From assembly GCA_011620345.1 (NCBI GenBank), contig WOZJ01000037.1:1-38958 (forward strand): a DNA stretch of 38,958 bases, written 5' to 3'. A model generated the notes under the pieces. The model saw only the letters and a program-made list of their open reading frames with translations, was not told the DNA's origin and did no database searches. This document shows, in pieces, positions 30,924-38,958 of this stretch (position 1 is the stretch's first letter; the number at the start of each line of letters is the position of its first letter). This DNA comes from Nitrospirota bacterium. GTDB lineage: Bacteria > UBA2233. The position numbers and the translations under genes were made by a program.

Positions 30924-32945
30924 ATGCTCGAGGCGTTTTCGATATTGCCCCTTGCCGTTGCGCTTGTTGGGATCATTCTTGCGCTTACACTCTTAACGAG
31001 CATTCGGCGGCTCCCTGCGGGATCGGCCGCGATGATCTCCATAGCTTCTGAAATCCGAACGGGGGCAATGGTGTTCTTGAGGCGGGAGTATTCTGTACTT
31101 GCCTGGTTCGTCCTGGCCGTGTTCGCCCTTTTGACGGTTTTCATCGACCTGTATACGGCGGTTGCTTTTCTTGCAGGGGCGCTCTTTTCGATCCTTGCCG
31201 GATTTACGGGAATGTACTCGGCTACGGAAGCCAACGTTCGAACGGCGGCGGCGGCCAAAGATGTGGGCCAAGCGAAGGCGCTCGAGGTTGCCTTTTTGGG
31301 GGGGTCGGTCATGGGCCTTGCTGTAGCGAGCCTAGGACTTTTAGGAGTCGCGCTGTTCTTCATCTTCTATGGGCAGGACATCTCCACACAGCCCGCCATT
31401 AGTGGGTTTGCAATGGGGGCGAGCTCGATCGCTTTGTTTGCCAGGGTAGGCGGCGGGATTTATACCAAAACGGCCGATGTAGGTGCTGACCTTGTTGGAA
31501 AGGTCGAGGCCGGGATTCCAGAGGACGACCCAAGGAACCCCGGAGTGATCGCAGACAACGTAGGGGACAACGTAGGGGATGTGGCCGGCATGGGGGCCGA
31601 CCTGTTTGAATCGTACGTCGGCGCGATCGTCGCATCGATCGCGATCGGGGCCACCGCCATCCCGGGTTCCAAGACGGCCGCGCTCGGCTCGAAGCCTCAT
31701 TTGATGCTCTTGCCGATTTTGCTCGCTGCGGCCGGGCTTATTGCTTCTATCCTTGCAATCCTGAGCATGCGTTTTGTAAGGAGGATAGACCCTCAGAAGG
31801 CGCTCCGTTATATTACTTTTTTTGGGGCCGCGGTATTCTTTGTGCTGGCATACGTTGTGGTAGACCAAGTTGACGTGTCCAATCGCGTGTTCCTGGCTAC
31901 GCTAGCCGGGACGTTTGCCGGAATGCTGATTGGCGTGATGACGGAGCACTACACCTCCGGCGGGCCGGTTGTAAAGATTGCAAAGGCGTGCCAGACGGGG
32001 CCCGCAACGGACATCATCATGGGCTTCGCTGTCGGGCTTGAAAGTGTAGTGCTTCCAGTATTAGGGATCTGCGGGGCCATCTACGTTGCCCATGCCGTTG
32101 CCGGTCTATACGGGATCGGTATTGCCGGAGTCGGTATGTTGGCCACGATCGGCGTCACGATGAGCGTCGATGCTTACGGTCCGATCGCGGACAACGCGGG
32201 CGGTATCTCCGAAATGGCGGGGCTCGGGCCGGAGGTGCGCAAGATTACGGATGGCCTGGACGCGCTAGGCAATACGACGGCCGCAATAGGGAAAGGCTTT
32301 GCCATCGGCTCTGCCGCGCTCACAGCACTGGCATTGTTCTCGGCGTACGCTCAAAGCGTTTCGGCAAGGCAAGGAGCCCCGCTGAACGTACAGATTACAG
32401 ACCCGGAGGTCATCATCGGGCTCTTTTTAGGGGGGACGATCCCATTCTTGATCGGGGCACTTACGATGACATCCGTAGGGCGTGCTGCGTTCCGCATGGT
32501 CGAAGAGATCCGAAGGCAGTTCCGCGAAATCCCAGGGCTGCTCGAGGGTAGGCCGGGAGTCAAGCCGGACACAGCCAGGTGTATCGACATTTCCACCCGG
32601 GCGGCACTCCTCGAAATGGTTCTGCCTGGCTTGATCGCCGTATCGGCTCCGATCGTCGTCGGGTTTGGGATAGGCCCTAAGGCACTGGCGGGAACGCTCG
32701 TCGGCGCTACCCTGGCAGGAGTGTTGCTTGCGCTTTTGATGGCAAACGCGGGCGGTGCCTGGGACAACGCCAAGAAGCTGATTGAGCAAGGGTTTCTTGG
32801 CGGCAAAGGCTCGGATGCCCATAAGGCCGCCGTGGTTGGAGATACGGTGGGAGACCCGTTCAAGGATACCGCCGGCCCGTCAATGAACATCTTGATCAAG
32901 GTGATGAGCATCGTTTCGCTTGTTTTGGCGCCGCTTCTGGCTTAA
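30924..32945 (+). CDS. hppA: Membrane-bound ion-translocating pyrophosphatase, K+-dependent type
   Basis: A 673-residue integral membrane pump with about 15-16 helices that couples PPi hydrolysis to H+ and/or Na+ export. The catalytic loops are complete: [59 protein letters not shown], and the C-terminal [15 protein letters not shown]. The stretch [20 protein letters not shown] has Ala and Gly at the two positions that separate K+-dependent (A/G) from K+-independent (K/T) enzymes, so this is the K+-dependent class. Whether it moves Na+ or H+ is not decided. CGGAG precedes the ATG at 30924; a TTG nine codons upstream is less likely. Confidence 0.94.
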   Translation: MLEAFSILPLAVALVGIILALTLLTSIRRLPAGSAAMISIASEIRTGAMVFLRREYSVLAWFVLAVFALLTVFIDLYTAVAFLAGALFSILAGFTGMYSATEANVRTAAAAKDVGQAKALEVAFLGGSVMGLAVASLGLLGVALFFIFYGQDISTQPAISGFAMGASSIALFARVGGGIYTKTADVGADLVGKVEAGIPEDDPRNPGVIADNVGDNVGDVAGMGADLFESYVGAIVASIAIGATAIPGSKTAALGSKPHLMLLPILLAAAGLIASILAILSMRFVRRIDPQKALRYITFFGAAVFFVLAYVVVDQVDVSNRVFLATLAGTFAGMLIGVMTEHYTSGGPVVKIAKACQTGPATDIIMGFAVGLESVVLPVLGICGAIYVAHAVAGLYGIGIAGVGMLATIGVTMSVDAYGPIADNAGGISEMAGLGPEVRKITDGLDALGNTTAAIGKGFAIGSAALTALALFSAYAQSVSARQGAPLNVQITDPEVIIGLFLGGTIPFLIGALTMTSVGRAAFRMVEEIRRQFREIPGLLEGRPGVKPDTARCIDISTRAALLEMVLPGLIAVSAPIVVGFGIGPKALAGTLVGATLAGVLLALLMANAGGAWDNAKKLIEQGFLGGKGSDAHKAAVVGDTVGDPFKDTAGPSMNILIKVMSIVSLVLAPLLA

Positions 32946-32955
32946 GGAGAATTGA

Positions 32956-34053
32956 GTGGGTTTTCGTGTAGGCCTTGTTGGGCTTCCCAACGTGGGCAAG
33001 TCGACCATCTTCAACGCGCTTACGACAGCAGGGGCCCTCGTTGGCAACTACCCTTTCTGTACGATCGACCCGAACGTGGGAGTTGTTTCTGTTCCGGACC
33101 CTCTCCTAGATAGACTTGCCGCCCTGTACGAGCCCGAACGCGTCATACCGACAACGCTCGAAGTCGTCGATATTGCGGGGCTGGTAAAGGGCGCCTCGAA
33201 AGGGGAGGGGTTGGGGAACCAGTTTTTGGGGCATATCCGTAACGTGGATTTGATCGCCTATATTCTGCGTACGTTCGAAGACCCGAGCGTGGTCGCCCTA
33301 AGCGGTGCGATCGACCCAAAAGCAGACCTCGAAGTTCTCGAAACGGAGCTCTTGCTGGCCGACTTGGAGGTATTGGGGAGGCGGATCGAGAAAATTGAAA
33401 GGCTTGCCAGGGTGGGGGCGGAAGGGGCTCTGGAAGAAAAAACGCACCTGTCTATCCTTTACGAAGCGCTTGCAGAGGGTAAGAGCCGGAGCGAGGTTCG
33501 GGGGCTGCCTGCGGAAGTACTCACCCAAGCGGATGCGTTCAACGTGTTGAGTGTCAAACCTTCGCTCGTTTTGCTCAACTGTTCGGAGCGTGACCTGCCA
33601 GAGCCTGGACAGAGGACACGCGAACAAATCGACGGGCTTTCGGCAGCAGGCTTTCACGTTCTCATTCTCTGCGGGAAACTTGAGGCAGAGCTTGCTGGTA
33701 TGGACGAGGAGGAGCGTAAGCAGTGGCTTCGAGATTATGGGCTTCAAGAACCCGGCCTTTCTAGGTTTATCCGAATGGCTTACGACCTTCTCGGTCTCGT
33801 CACATTTTATACGGCTGGACCTAAAGAAGTCCGCGCCTGGACGGTCCCCAGGGGCACGACGGCTAGGCAGGCCGCGGGAGAGATTCACTCTGATTTTGAA
33901 CGTGGGTTCATTCGAGCCGAGGTCATGGCGGCCGAAGCCCTTCTTGAGCTTGGCTCCGAGCACATTTTGAAAGAACGAGGGCTAGTCCGCAGCGAGGGGA
34001 AGGATTACATCGTCAAGCCAGGCGATGTCATTACGTTTCGTTTTAACGTCTAA
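32956..34053 (+). CDS. ychF: Redox-regulated ATPase YchF (Obg-like)
   Basis: A 365-residue ribosome-associated NTPase of the Obg superfamily that prefers ATP. P-loop GLPNVGKSTIFNALTTAGA, switch NYPFCTIDPNVGVV, and DIAGLVKGASKGEGLGNQFL are characteristic. The base-specificity motif appears as LLNCSERD in place of the G-protein NKxD, as expected for ATP binding. A coiled coil is at about residues 130-200. The C-terminal TGS domain has FYTAGPKEVRAWTVPRGTTA, IHSDFERGFIRAEV and KDYIVKPGDVITFRFNV. The GTG start is well supported by AAGGAGA six bases upstream. Confidence 0.95.
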   Translation: MGFRVGLVGLPNVGKSTIFNALTTAGALVGNYPFCTIDPNVGVVSVPDPLLDRLAALYEPERVIPTTLEVVDIAGLVKGASKGEGLGNQFLGHIRNVDLIAYILRTFEDPSVVALSGAIDPKADLEVLETELLLADLEVLGRRIEKIERLARVGAEGALEEKTHLSILYEALAEGKSRSEVRGLPAEVLTQADAFNVLSVKPSLVLLNCSERDLPEPGQRTREQIDGLSAAGFHVLILCGKLEAELAGMDEEERKQWLRDYGLQEPGLSRFIRMAYDLLGLVTFYTAGPKEVRAWTVPRGTTARQAAGEIHSDFERGFIRAEVMAAEALLELGSEHILKERGLVRSEGKDYIVKPGDVITFRFNV

Positions 34054-34076
34054 CAACCCATACTAAGGAGCGTTTG

Positions 34077-34469
34077 ATGCGCGAGTACGAACTGTTCTTG
34101 GTGGTCAACCCTGAGCTCGGTAAGCAGGAGTTGGCCGATTTTGAAAAGCGGCTCGTAGATCTGATCTCTAAGAACGGCGGCGTTTTGTTTGACCTAGAAG
34201 GGCCGGACAAGGTGAGGCTGGTTTACGAGGTTCGGAGTCAGACAAGAGGACATCGCTACATAGGCAGGGCATACTTGCCGCCGGAATCGGTAAGCGAGTT
34301 GCTGCGTAATTTTCGAATCACGGAGCAACTCCTACGTTTCTTCGTGATGCTCAAAGGCGAAGCCGAAATCAGCGCTGAGCAGCTTGAAGAGCTAAGGGCT
34401 AAACCCTTAAGGCAGCTTGCGGGGGTCGGAGAATCCGATGCCGATCAAGAACCTAACGAAGCGAGTTAA
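34077..34469 (+). CDS. rpsF: 30S ribosomal protein S6
   Basis: A 130-residue S6: [40 protein letters not shown] and [20 protein letters not shown], followed by [14 protein letters not shown] and an acidic extension ending [11 protein letters not shown]6 pairs with S18 on the small-subunit platform, and rpsR follows here with no ssb gene between them, as in Deltaproteobacteria. The ATG at 34077 follows AAGGAG at good spacing; the TTG one codon earlier is not favoured. Confidence 0.95.
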   Translation: MREYELFLVVNPELGKQELADFEKRLVDLISKNGGVLFDLEGPDKVRLVYEVRSQTRGHRYIGRAYLPPESVSELLRNFRITEQLLRFFVMLKGEAEISAEQLEELRAKPLRQLAGVGESDADQEPNEAS

Positions 34470-34486
34470 GAACGAAGGAGGTTAAG

Positions 34487-34732
34487 ATGGCCCATCCTAT
34501 TTTTTCCAGAAGGCGCTTCCTAAAGCGGAAAGTTTGCATATTTTGCAAGGAGAGTACGCTTAGTGCCGACTACAAAGATCAAGAGCAGCTAAGGCAGTTC
34601 ATTACAGACAGGGGAAAAATTCTCCCTAGACGGATTACGGGCACCTGCGCCAAACACCAAAGAAAGCTAACCACCGCTATCAAGCGTGCAAGGGTGTTGT
34701 CTATTCTGCCGTTTACCCAGTCTATGCCCTAA
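34487..34732 (+). CDS. rpsR: 30S ribosomal protein S18
   Basis: An 81-residue S18 with [37 protein letters not shown] and [25 protein letters not shown] pair plus a further Cys suggests the zinc-binding form. AAGGAGG precedes the ATG. It binds 16S rRNA with S6, encoded 17 bases upstream. Confidence 0.95.
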   Translation: MAHPIFSRRRFLKRKVCIFCKESTLSADYKDQEQLRQFITDRGKILPRRITGTCAKHQRKLTTAIKRARVLSILPFTQSMP

Positions 34733-34741
34733 ATTTCGCCA

Positions 34742-35647
34742 ATGCGCTTTTTGCGAGAAGCGGCGCTGTATGCCGGGTTGGGCGCTGTCCCTGCGCTTGC
34801 CATGCATTATGCTCCTCTTGGTGGCCTTTTGTTGAGCCCTGTTCTCGTCGCCTCCCAAGCGGCCGCTTTTTTGAGAGGCGGATTGACGATGGGTACGGCG
34901 GTGGCGTTGGTTCTCGGAGGCATGCTTTTGGCGCTTCTAGGGGCAACGCAGGTTTTTGTGAGCAGCGTGGCCTTGATTCTTTTGGGAGGATGCATGGCCT
35001 TCGGTGTAGGAAAGTGGGGGGTAGGGTTCGCTTCGCTTTGCCTTGCCTGCTCGATGATGACATTGCTTATGTTCGCCGCGCTGTGGGTGTATGCTCTCCA
35101 GGTTGGTTATCAGAGCCCGTTTGCGTTCCTCACGGAAAGCATGGTTCGAGCCGGGGCTGGCGTAAACGAGGCGTCCCTGCCCGAGCAAAACCTAAAGGCT
35201 TTTGCTACGTGGTTTGGGCTTTCGTTCCCGGCACTTCTTTGTTGCACGTTTTCTTGGGAAGGGTTTGCGGCGTTAGCGCTTCTTGTGCATCTCGGCAATG
35301 CAAAGATGCCCCAAGAAGGCCTACTTGGCATCCATTTTTCCGATGCATGGGTTTGGCCTCTTCTTGGGGGAGGGTTCGGGCTTTTCCTGATCCAGTACGA
35401 GCCCATGAAGGCGTTTGCGTTGAACTGCCTGCTTATTGGGGTGGGTGTGTTTTTTTTCCGAGGGCTTTGTCTGGTGCTTGGGGTTCTCGAGCGTCTTGGA
35501 TTGCCGTTTGCGTTGAAGGTGGCGGTTGGGCTGATGCATGCTCTCGTTGTTCCTTTGACGGCAATCTCCGTGTTTATCGGCCTTTTGGATGTATGGCTCG
35601 ATATACAAGGCAGGGCGAAGGCGCTTCGTTTTGGTACCGAAGGCTGA
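34742..35647 (+). CDS. DUF2232 (YybS-like) multi-pass membrane protein
   Basis: A 301-residue integral membrane protein with about eight hydrophobic segments (LYAGLGAVPALAMHY, AVALVLGGMLLALLGATQVF, MMTLLMFAALWVYALQV, VWPLLGGGFGLFLIQYE). The location between rpsR and rplI is the usual place of DUF2232/YybS family proteins in Deltaproteobacteria and Firmicutes. The function is unknown; the fold resembles small-molecule transport components, which is only a suggestion. There is no strong ribosome site before the ATG, nine bases after the rpsR stop. Confidence 0.82.
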   Translation: MRFLREAALYAGLGAVPALAMHYAPLGGLLLSPVLVASQAAAFLRGGLTMGTAVALVLGGMLLALLGATQVFVSSVALILLGGCMAFGVGKWGVGFASLCLACSMMTLLMFAALWVYALQVGYQSPFAFLTESMVRAGAGVNEASLPEQNLKAFATWFGLSFPALLCCTFSWEGFAALALLVHLGNAKMPQEGLLGIHFSDAWVWPLLGGGFGLFLIQYEPMKAFALNCLLIGVGVFFFRGLCLVLGVLERLGLPFALKVAVGLMHALVVPLTAISVFIGLLDVWLDIQGRAKALRFGTEG

Positions 35648-35677
35648 AGTAGAGCGTTCTATAAAAGGAGGAAGACA

Positions 35678-36130
35678 ATGGCAACCATGAGAATCATTCT
35701 CCGTGAGGACATCGAGAAGTTGGGCAAAGTTGGCCAAGTTTTCGATGTGCGCTGCGGATACTTTCGAAATTTCCTTTTTCCCAAAGGACTGGCCTGGAAA
35801 GCGACGCCGGACAAGATTCAGGAAATTGAGAAAAAGCTCCAAGCCCGGCTTCGTAGGGTCGAAAAAGAGCGGGCGAGGGCTACCGAGCTTGCAGGTAGAA
35901 TTCAAGGCCTTGAGCTCGCGTTTCGAGAAAAGGCTGGCGATGAAGGCAAGCTCTTCGGCTCGGTAACGCCCCAAGATATTCAGCAGGCCCTTCTGGCCAA
36001 GGGGTTTGAGTTAGACAGAAGGCAGGTCCTGCTTGAGGAGCCAATCAAAACGATAGGGGCTCACGAGGCGACGGTTCGTATTTTCCAAGATATCACGGCG
36101 ACGGTTCGTATCATGGTTGAGCCTGAGTAG
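35678..36130 (+). CDS. rplI: 50S ribosomal protein L9
   Basis: A 150-residue L9. The N-terminal 23S-binding domain reads MRIILREDIEKLGKVGQVFD and RCGYFRNFLFPKGLAWKATP, joined by a long charged helix (EIEKKLQARLRRVEKERARA) to the C-terminal domain (EKAGDEGKLFGSVTPQDIQQ, IKTIGAHEATVRIF). AGGAGG lies six bases before the ATG. The last 25 codons contain an exact 15-base direct repeat (36067-36081 and 36097-36111) that encodes A-T-V-R-I twice. Confidence 0.95.
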   Translation: MATMRIILREDIEKLGKVGQVFDVRCGYFRNFLFPKGLAWKATPDKIQEIEKKLQARLRRVEKERARATELAGRIQGLELAFREKAGDEGKLFGSVTPQDIQQALLAKGFELDRRQVLLEEPIKTIGAHEATVRIFQDITATVRIMVEPE

Positions 36131-36155
36131 GGGTACAGCTTAAGGGGCTGAAGGT

Positions 36156-37502
36156 ATGGCTCAAAAGGAGCTTCCGTATAGTATCGATGCCGAACAATCG
36201 GCATTGGGGTGCGTTTTGATCGAGGACGGGGCTCTGTACGCGCTGATCGAAAGCCTCAAGGAAGAGGATTTCTATAAAGAAGCCCATAGGAGGATCTATG
36301 CCGCGATGCTGAGGCTCTTCCAAATGAGCCAGCCGATTGACCTCGTAACCCTCACCAACCATTTGCTGGAAGCGAAGGAACTTGAGGCCGTCGGAGGGGC
36401 GGGGTATATCGCAAGCCTTGCGGAGGCGGTCCCAACCTACCAAAATGCGGAAGCTTACGTCCGCATTGTGAAAGAAAAAGCACTCATCCGAAGGACGATC
36501 CTTGCGAGCATGGAGATCGCCGAAAGGGGGTTTCGCTACCAAGGAGCAGCGGACGAGTTCTTAGACGAAGCGGAAGATACGCTCTTTGGCGCCTCTTCCG
36601 CTCGAATCCGGCCTTCTTTTCGGAGCGTGGGCGAAGTTCTCGAAGGGACGATCGGCACAATCGAGGCCGCCCTGACGAACAAGAACCTCTTTGTCGGCAT
36701 ACCTTCAGGATTCATCGACCTCGACAGGCTTACGGGCGGGTTGCAAAAGCAAGACCTCATCATTATTGCGGCTAGGCCCTCCATGGGCAAAACGGCCTTT
36801 TGTCTAAACGTCGCACGGTATGCCGCCATGATGTGCAACCTCCCCGTGGCGCTCTTTTCGTTGGAAATGAGCGCCGACCAGCTGGCGTTAAGGTTGCTCT
36901 GTTCGGAGGCGAGGGTTGAGAGTGGGGCGCTGCGTCAGGGCTATGTCGCCAAAGAAGAGATGGGGAGGATCATCAAGGCCGCCCAAAGGCTCTCCAAGAT
37001 TCCCATGTTTATCGACGATTCGGCAAGCTTGAGTGTCTTGGAGGTCCGCGCCAAAGCCAGGCGGATGATGGCGGAACACAAGCTTGGGATCATTATTGTG
37101 GATTACCTTCAGCTCCTAAAAGGCGTTGGGCACCCAGAGAACCGGGAAAAGGAGATTTCTGGTATTTCGCGTTCGCTGAAAGCGCTCGCCAAGGAGCTTG
37201 ATTTGCCGGTGATCGCGCTTTCTCAGTTAAACCGCGCAGTTGAGGGGCGCACGGAAAAAAGGCCAATGCTGGCCGATTTGCGTGAATCCGGCGCGATCGA
37301 GCAGGACGCCGACCTGATCGCGTTCATTTACAGGGACGAGCTGTACAACAAAAACACCCAAGAGAAGAACATCGCCGAGATCATCGTAAGCAAGCACCGG
37401 AACGGGCCTACGGGCACGGTTAAGCTAAGGTTTACCGCAGACTATACGCTGTTCGAGCCGCTAGATTCCGTGCACATTCCCCCCGAGAGTTCCGCATACT
37501 GA
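36156..37502 (+). CDS. dnaB: Replicative DNA helicase DnaB
   Basis: A 448-residue hexameric replication-fork helicase. The N-terminal DnaB domain (YSIDAEQSALGCVLIEDGAL, EEDFYKEAHRRIYAAMLRLF) is joined by a linker helix to the RecA-like domain with IPSGFIDLDRLTGGLQKQDL, Walker A ARPSMGKTAFCLNVA, FSLEMSADQLALRLL, Walker B IIIVDYLQLLKG and VIALSQLNRAVEGRTEKRPM, ending with ESGAIEQDADLIAFIYR. No intein is present. It ends the conserved rpsF - rpsR - DUF2232 - rplI - dnaB run. The stop lies 37 bases before the inferred left end of the TnpB element. Confidence 0.96.
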   Translation: MAQKELPYSIDAEQSALGCVLIEDGALYALIESLKEEDFYKEAHRRIYAAMLRLFQMSQPIDLVTLTNHLLEAKELEAVGGAGYIASLAEAVPTYQNAEAYVRIVKEKALIRRTILASMEIAERGFRYQGAADEFLDEAEDTLFGASSARIRPSFRSVGEVLEGTIGTIEAALTNKNLFVGIPSGFIDLDRLTGGLQKQDLIIIAARPSMGKTAFCLNVARYAAMMCNLPVALFSLEMSADQLALRLLCSEARVESGALRQGYVAKEEMGRIIKAAQRLSKIPMFIDDSASLSVLEVRAKARRMMAEHKLGIIIVDYLQLLKGVGHPENREKEISGISRSLKALAKELDLPVIALSQLNRAVEGRTEKRPMLADLRESGAIEQDADLIAFIYRDELYNKNTQEKNIAEIIVSKHRNGPTGTVKLRFTADYTLFEPLDSVHIPPESSAY

Positions 37503-37539
37503 ACGCAGGCGGGCTCATTCGGTTAAAACAAGTCCTTAC

Positions 37540-38846
37540 GTAGCTTTCCCTAAAGTGGCTGGATCGCGCCGAAGCAATCCGCCCTTACCAAAAATTGCCG
37601 TAAGGCGTTATCCTTCCCTGCATTATCCCGCAAGAAATGATGATATTTAATTATGGCAACACTAACCAAAACACTGAAACTTCCGTTTCTGAGGCTAAAC
37701 CGAGTCAAGGCCGATGCGTTTCTGCGTCTGGAACGGTTGAATACCGAGGTTGCCAACACCATCCTGTCGATGCCGAAAGCAGATCAACGTAAACTGACCA
37801 GTAAATCGTTCGCGTCCGTAGAAATAGGGTCGGCATGGATAAACCAAACTATCCGCAATGCCACCGCTAAAACTAAGGTAAAGCGCTTTCGACGCCTTCC
37901 GCTCGAAACCAACAACCAGAACTGGACGCTACACAGCGTCGGCGACACGTTCAGCATCTCGTTCGGGTTGCTGCGGAACATCAGAAAACGGATTCCCCTG
38001 GAAGTACACAGCGCGTCCCATCGGGACATACTGATCAAATTGCAAGATGGTTCCGCCAAGGCGGGAAGTATTAAGCTCTTACGATCGAGCCGTGGAATCT
38101 GGTATGCCCTGATCTCAGCGTCGATGGACGTTCCCGACGCACGAGATTCAGGCCGCTGGATTGGTGTCGATCGGGGGCAGAACATCCCTGTCGCGGCCGC
38201 GACCCCGGACGGTCCGGTAGTTTTCTGGAAAGCGGCGAGAATCCGGCATGTCCGCCGGGTATTCGCCGAACGCCGAAAGAAACTCCAGTCTATGGGGAAG
38301 CACAACGCAATCAAAAAACTCAATCACCGCGAGCAGCGCATTGTCACGCACCTCAACCACTGCATCAGCAAGGATTTGGTTGCACTAGCCAAGCGTCTGA
38401 ACGCCGGAATTCGTTTAGAAGACCTTTCCGGTATCCGAAATTCCGCTAAACAACGGAAATCAACCAAGGCGGATGCCGGAAAGAATCGAGACTACTGGCC
38501 GTTTTATCAACTGGAAACGTTTGTACGCTACAAGGCCCTGGCAGCGGGCGTGGCGGTGGATGAGGTTTGTCCTCGCTACACCAGCCAGTCGTGCGCCCGC
38601 TGCGGTGCCGTTAACAAACGCCATAAACACGCCTACGTCTGCACACGTTGCGGATACAAGGCGCACGCCGATGCCAATGCCGCGATGAACATCCGGGACT
38701 GGTATGGGATGTGCTGCCCGTTGGTTCTTGATGCTCCAACGGGCGGGCCGCATGAACCGGCCCTGAACCCAGTACGCCAAGCTGCCGGGCAACCGGCAGC
38801 GTAACAAGAATGGGAATCCCCCGGCTTTAGCCGTGGGGAGGTTCAA
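37540..38846 (+). mobile_element. TnpB-only IS200/IS605-type element (IS1341-like)
   Basis: The element carries tnpB and no tnpA, so it is probably mobilised in trans. The right end is recognised by the hairpin in ATCCCCCGGCTTTAGCCGTG and the GGTTCAA end at 38840-38846. The left end is inferred to start at 37540, just after TTAC (37536-37539), which is a known target tetranucleotide in this superfamily. A small subterminal stem (CTTT-CCCT-AAAG) and a GCC-GTAA-GGC stem lie in the left-end region. There is no target duplication, as expected. The boundaries are inferred to within a few bases. Confidence 0.7.
37653..38804 (+). CDS. tnpB: TnpB RNA-guided endonuclease
   Basis: A 383-residue TnpB, the ancestor-like relative of Cas12. 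The N-terminal half is basic and would bind the omega RNA (KTKVKRFRRLP). The RuvC active site is intact: Asp173 in IGVDRGQNIPVA, Glu256 in GIRLEDLSGIR and Asp340 in AHADANAAMNI. A four-cysteine zinc finger uses Cys314, Cys317, Cys330 and Cys333 (TSQSCARCG, YVCTRCGYKA). The length is normal, with no frameshift, so it could be active. Codon use differs from the neighbours: Arg is mostly CGN, whereas host genes often use AGG, consistent with transfer. The ribosome site before the ATG is weak. Confidence 0.92.
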   Translation: MATLTKTLKLPFLRLNRVKADAFLRLERLNTEVANTILSMPKADQRKLTSKSFASVEIGSAWINQTIRNATAKTKVKRFRRLPLETNNQNWTLHSVGDTFSISFGLLRNIRKRIPLEVHSASHRDILIKLQDGSAKAGSIKLLRSSRGIWYALISASMDVPDARDSGRWIGVDRGQNIPVAAATPDGPVVFWKAARIRHVRRVFAERRKKLQSMGKHNAIKKLNHREQRIVTHLNHCISKDLVALAKRLNAGIRLEDLSGIRNSAKQRKSTKADAGKNRDYWPFYQLETFVRYKALAAGVAVDEVCPRYTSQSCARCGAVNKRHKHAYVCTRCGYKAHADANAAMNIRDWYGMCCPLVLDAPTGGPHEPALNPVRQAAGQPAA

Positions 38847-38862
38847 AAGACTCGTTCCACGG
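38720..38862 (+). ncRNA. Predicted omega (right-end) RNA of TnpB with its natural guide
   Basis: TnpB proteins use an RNA made from the 3' part of tnpB and the element's right end, with the guide read from flanking DNA. Here the scaffold would end in the hairpin at about 38816-38838 (CCCC...GGGG around GGCTTTAGCC) and GGTTCAA. The guide would begin at 38847 (AAGACTCGTTCCACGG). The 5' end is approximate. Confidence 0.5.
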
Positions 38863-38958
38863 GCATGAGTCCCCTTAGCGCGTTGAGAAGGTAAACAGCA
38901 TCTGCCTTCAAGAGGTCGGAGGCGGGGAAATGTCCCTCGAGTACCGGAATGCCCTGGG
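38843..38958 (-). CDS. pabC: PabC-like aminodeoxychorismate lyase, C-terminal fragment
   Basis: The reading frame enters from the right edge and ends at 38843 after 37 residues (QGIPVLEGHFPASDLLKADA, then VYLLNALRGLMPVERVF). The last part matches the end of class IV aminotransferase-fold proteins such as PabC or a PabB-PabC fusion, where A-D-x-V-x-L-x-N-x-L-R-G-L is conserved. PabC makes 4-aminobenzoate for folate. It converges on dnaB. Its present TGA stop comes from the right end of the TnpB element. Too little is visible to separate PabC from a branched-chain aminotransferase. Confidence 0.6.
   Translation of the reverse strand, partial: QGIPVLEGHFPASDLLKADAVYLLNALRGLMPVERVF

Noticed and set aside
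1-38958. CRISPR arrays, cas genes, retrons, toxin-antitoxin or other defence loci
   Set aside because: No regularly spaced repeats and no defence-related proteins were seen; TnpB is a transposon protein here, not Cas12, because it lies between transposon ends without an array.

Overview
The window reads as a bacterial chromosome segment of moderately high GC, almost wall-to-wall genes. The run prs - rplY - pth - hppA - ychF - rpsF - rpsR - DUF2232 membrane protein - rplI - dnaB, together with an EtfBA plus DUF224-type FeS oxidoreductase operon and a DHH-CBS-tRNA nucleotidyltransferase fusion, resembles Deltaproteobacteria/Desulfobacterota. The exact lineage cannot be fixed by eye. No rRNA, tRNA or CRISPR array was recognised.

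Layout. 1-2636 (minus): a tolC - emrA - emrB drug-efflux operon, with emrB running off the left edge. 2699-5905 (plus): an importer of the nitrate/sulfonate type with a two-domain permease, an ATPase, and a separately encoded AAA-associated C-terminal domain that has its own promoter; no solute-binding protein is present. 5941-15737 (plus): a long run with overlapping genes, comprising a cell-wall amidase, glnD, xerD, the DHH/CBS/tRNA nucleotidyltransferase fusion, two secreted proteins of unknown function and a 23S pseudouridine synthase. 15816-16253: a DksA/TraR zinc-finger protein behind a consensus promoter. 16250-17916 (minus): gph - mltG. 18030-20546 (plus): a secreted unknown, dprA and a transaldolase. 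20637-21428: an IclR regulator with a palindrome upstream and a terminator on its stop codon.

21532-25978 (plus): a FadR-like TetR regulator followed by etfB, etfA and a membrane FeS oxidoreductase. Together these would pass electrons from acyl-CoA dehydrogenases to the quinone pool. 25949-28431 (minus): an acu-like cluster of a putative GNAT-like protein, an AcuC deacetylase and an AcuB-like CBS protein. The first gene sits where acuA would be and is the most interesting uncharacterised gene here. 28432-28706 holds a strong promoter and a structured leader for prs. 28707-37502 (plus) is the conserved housekeeping run ending in dnaB.

37540-38846 is a TnpB-only IS200/IS605-type element with intact RuvC and zinc-finger residues and a recognisable right-end hairpin. 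It has inserted exactly at the 3' end of a convergent pabC-like gene that runs off the right edge. The natural guide would therefore be the last bases of that gene.
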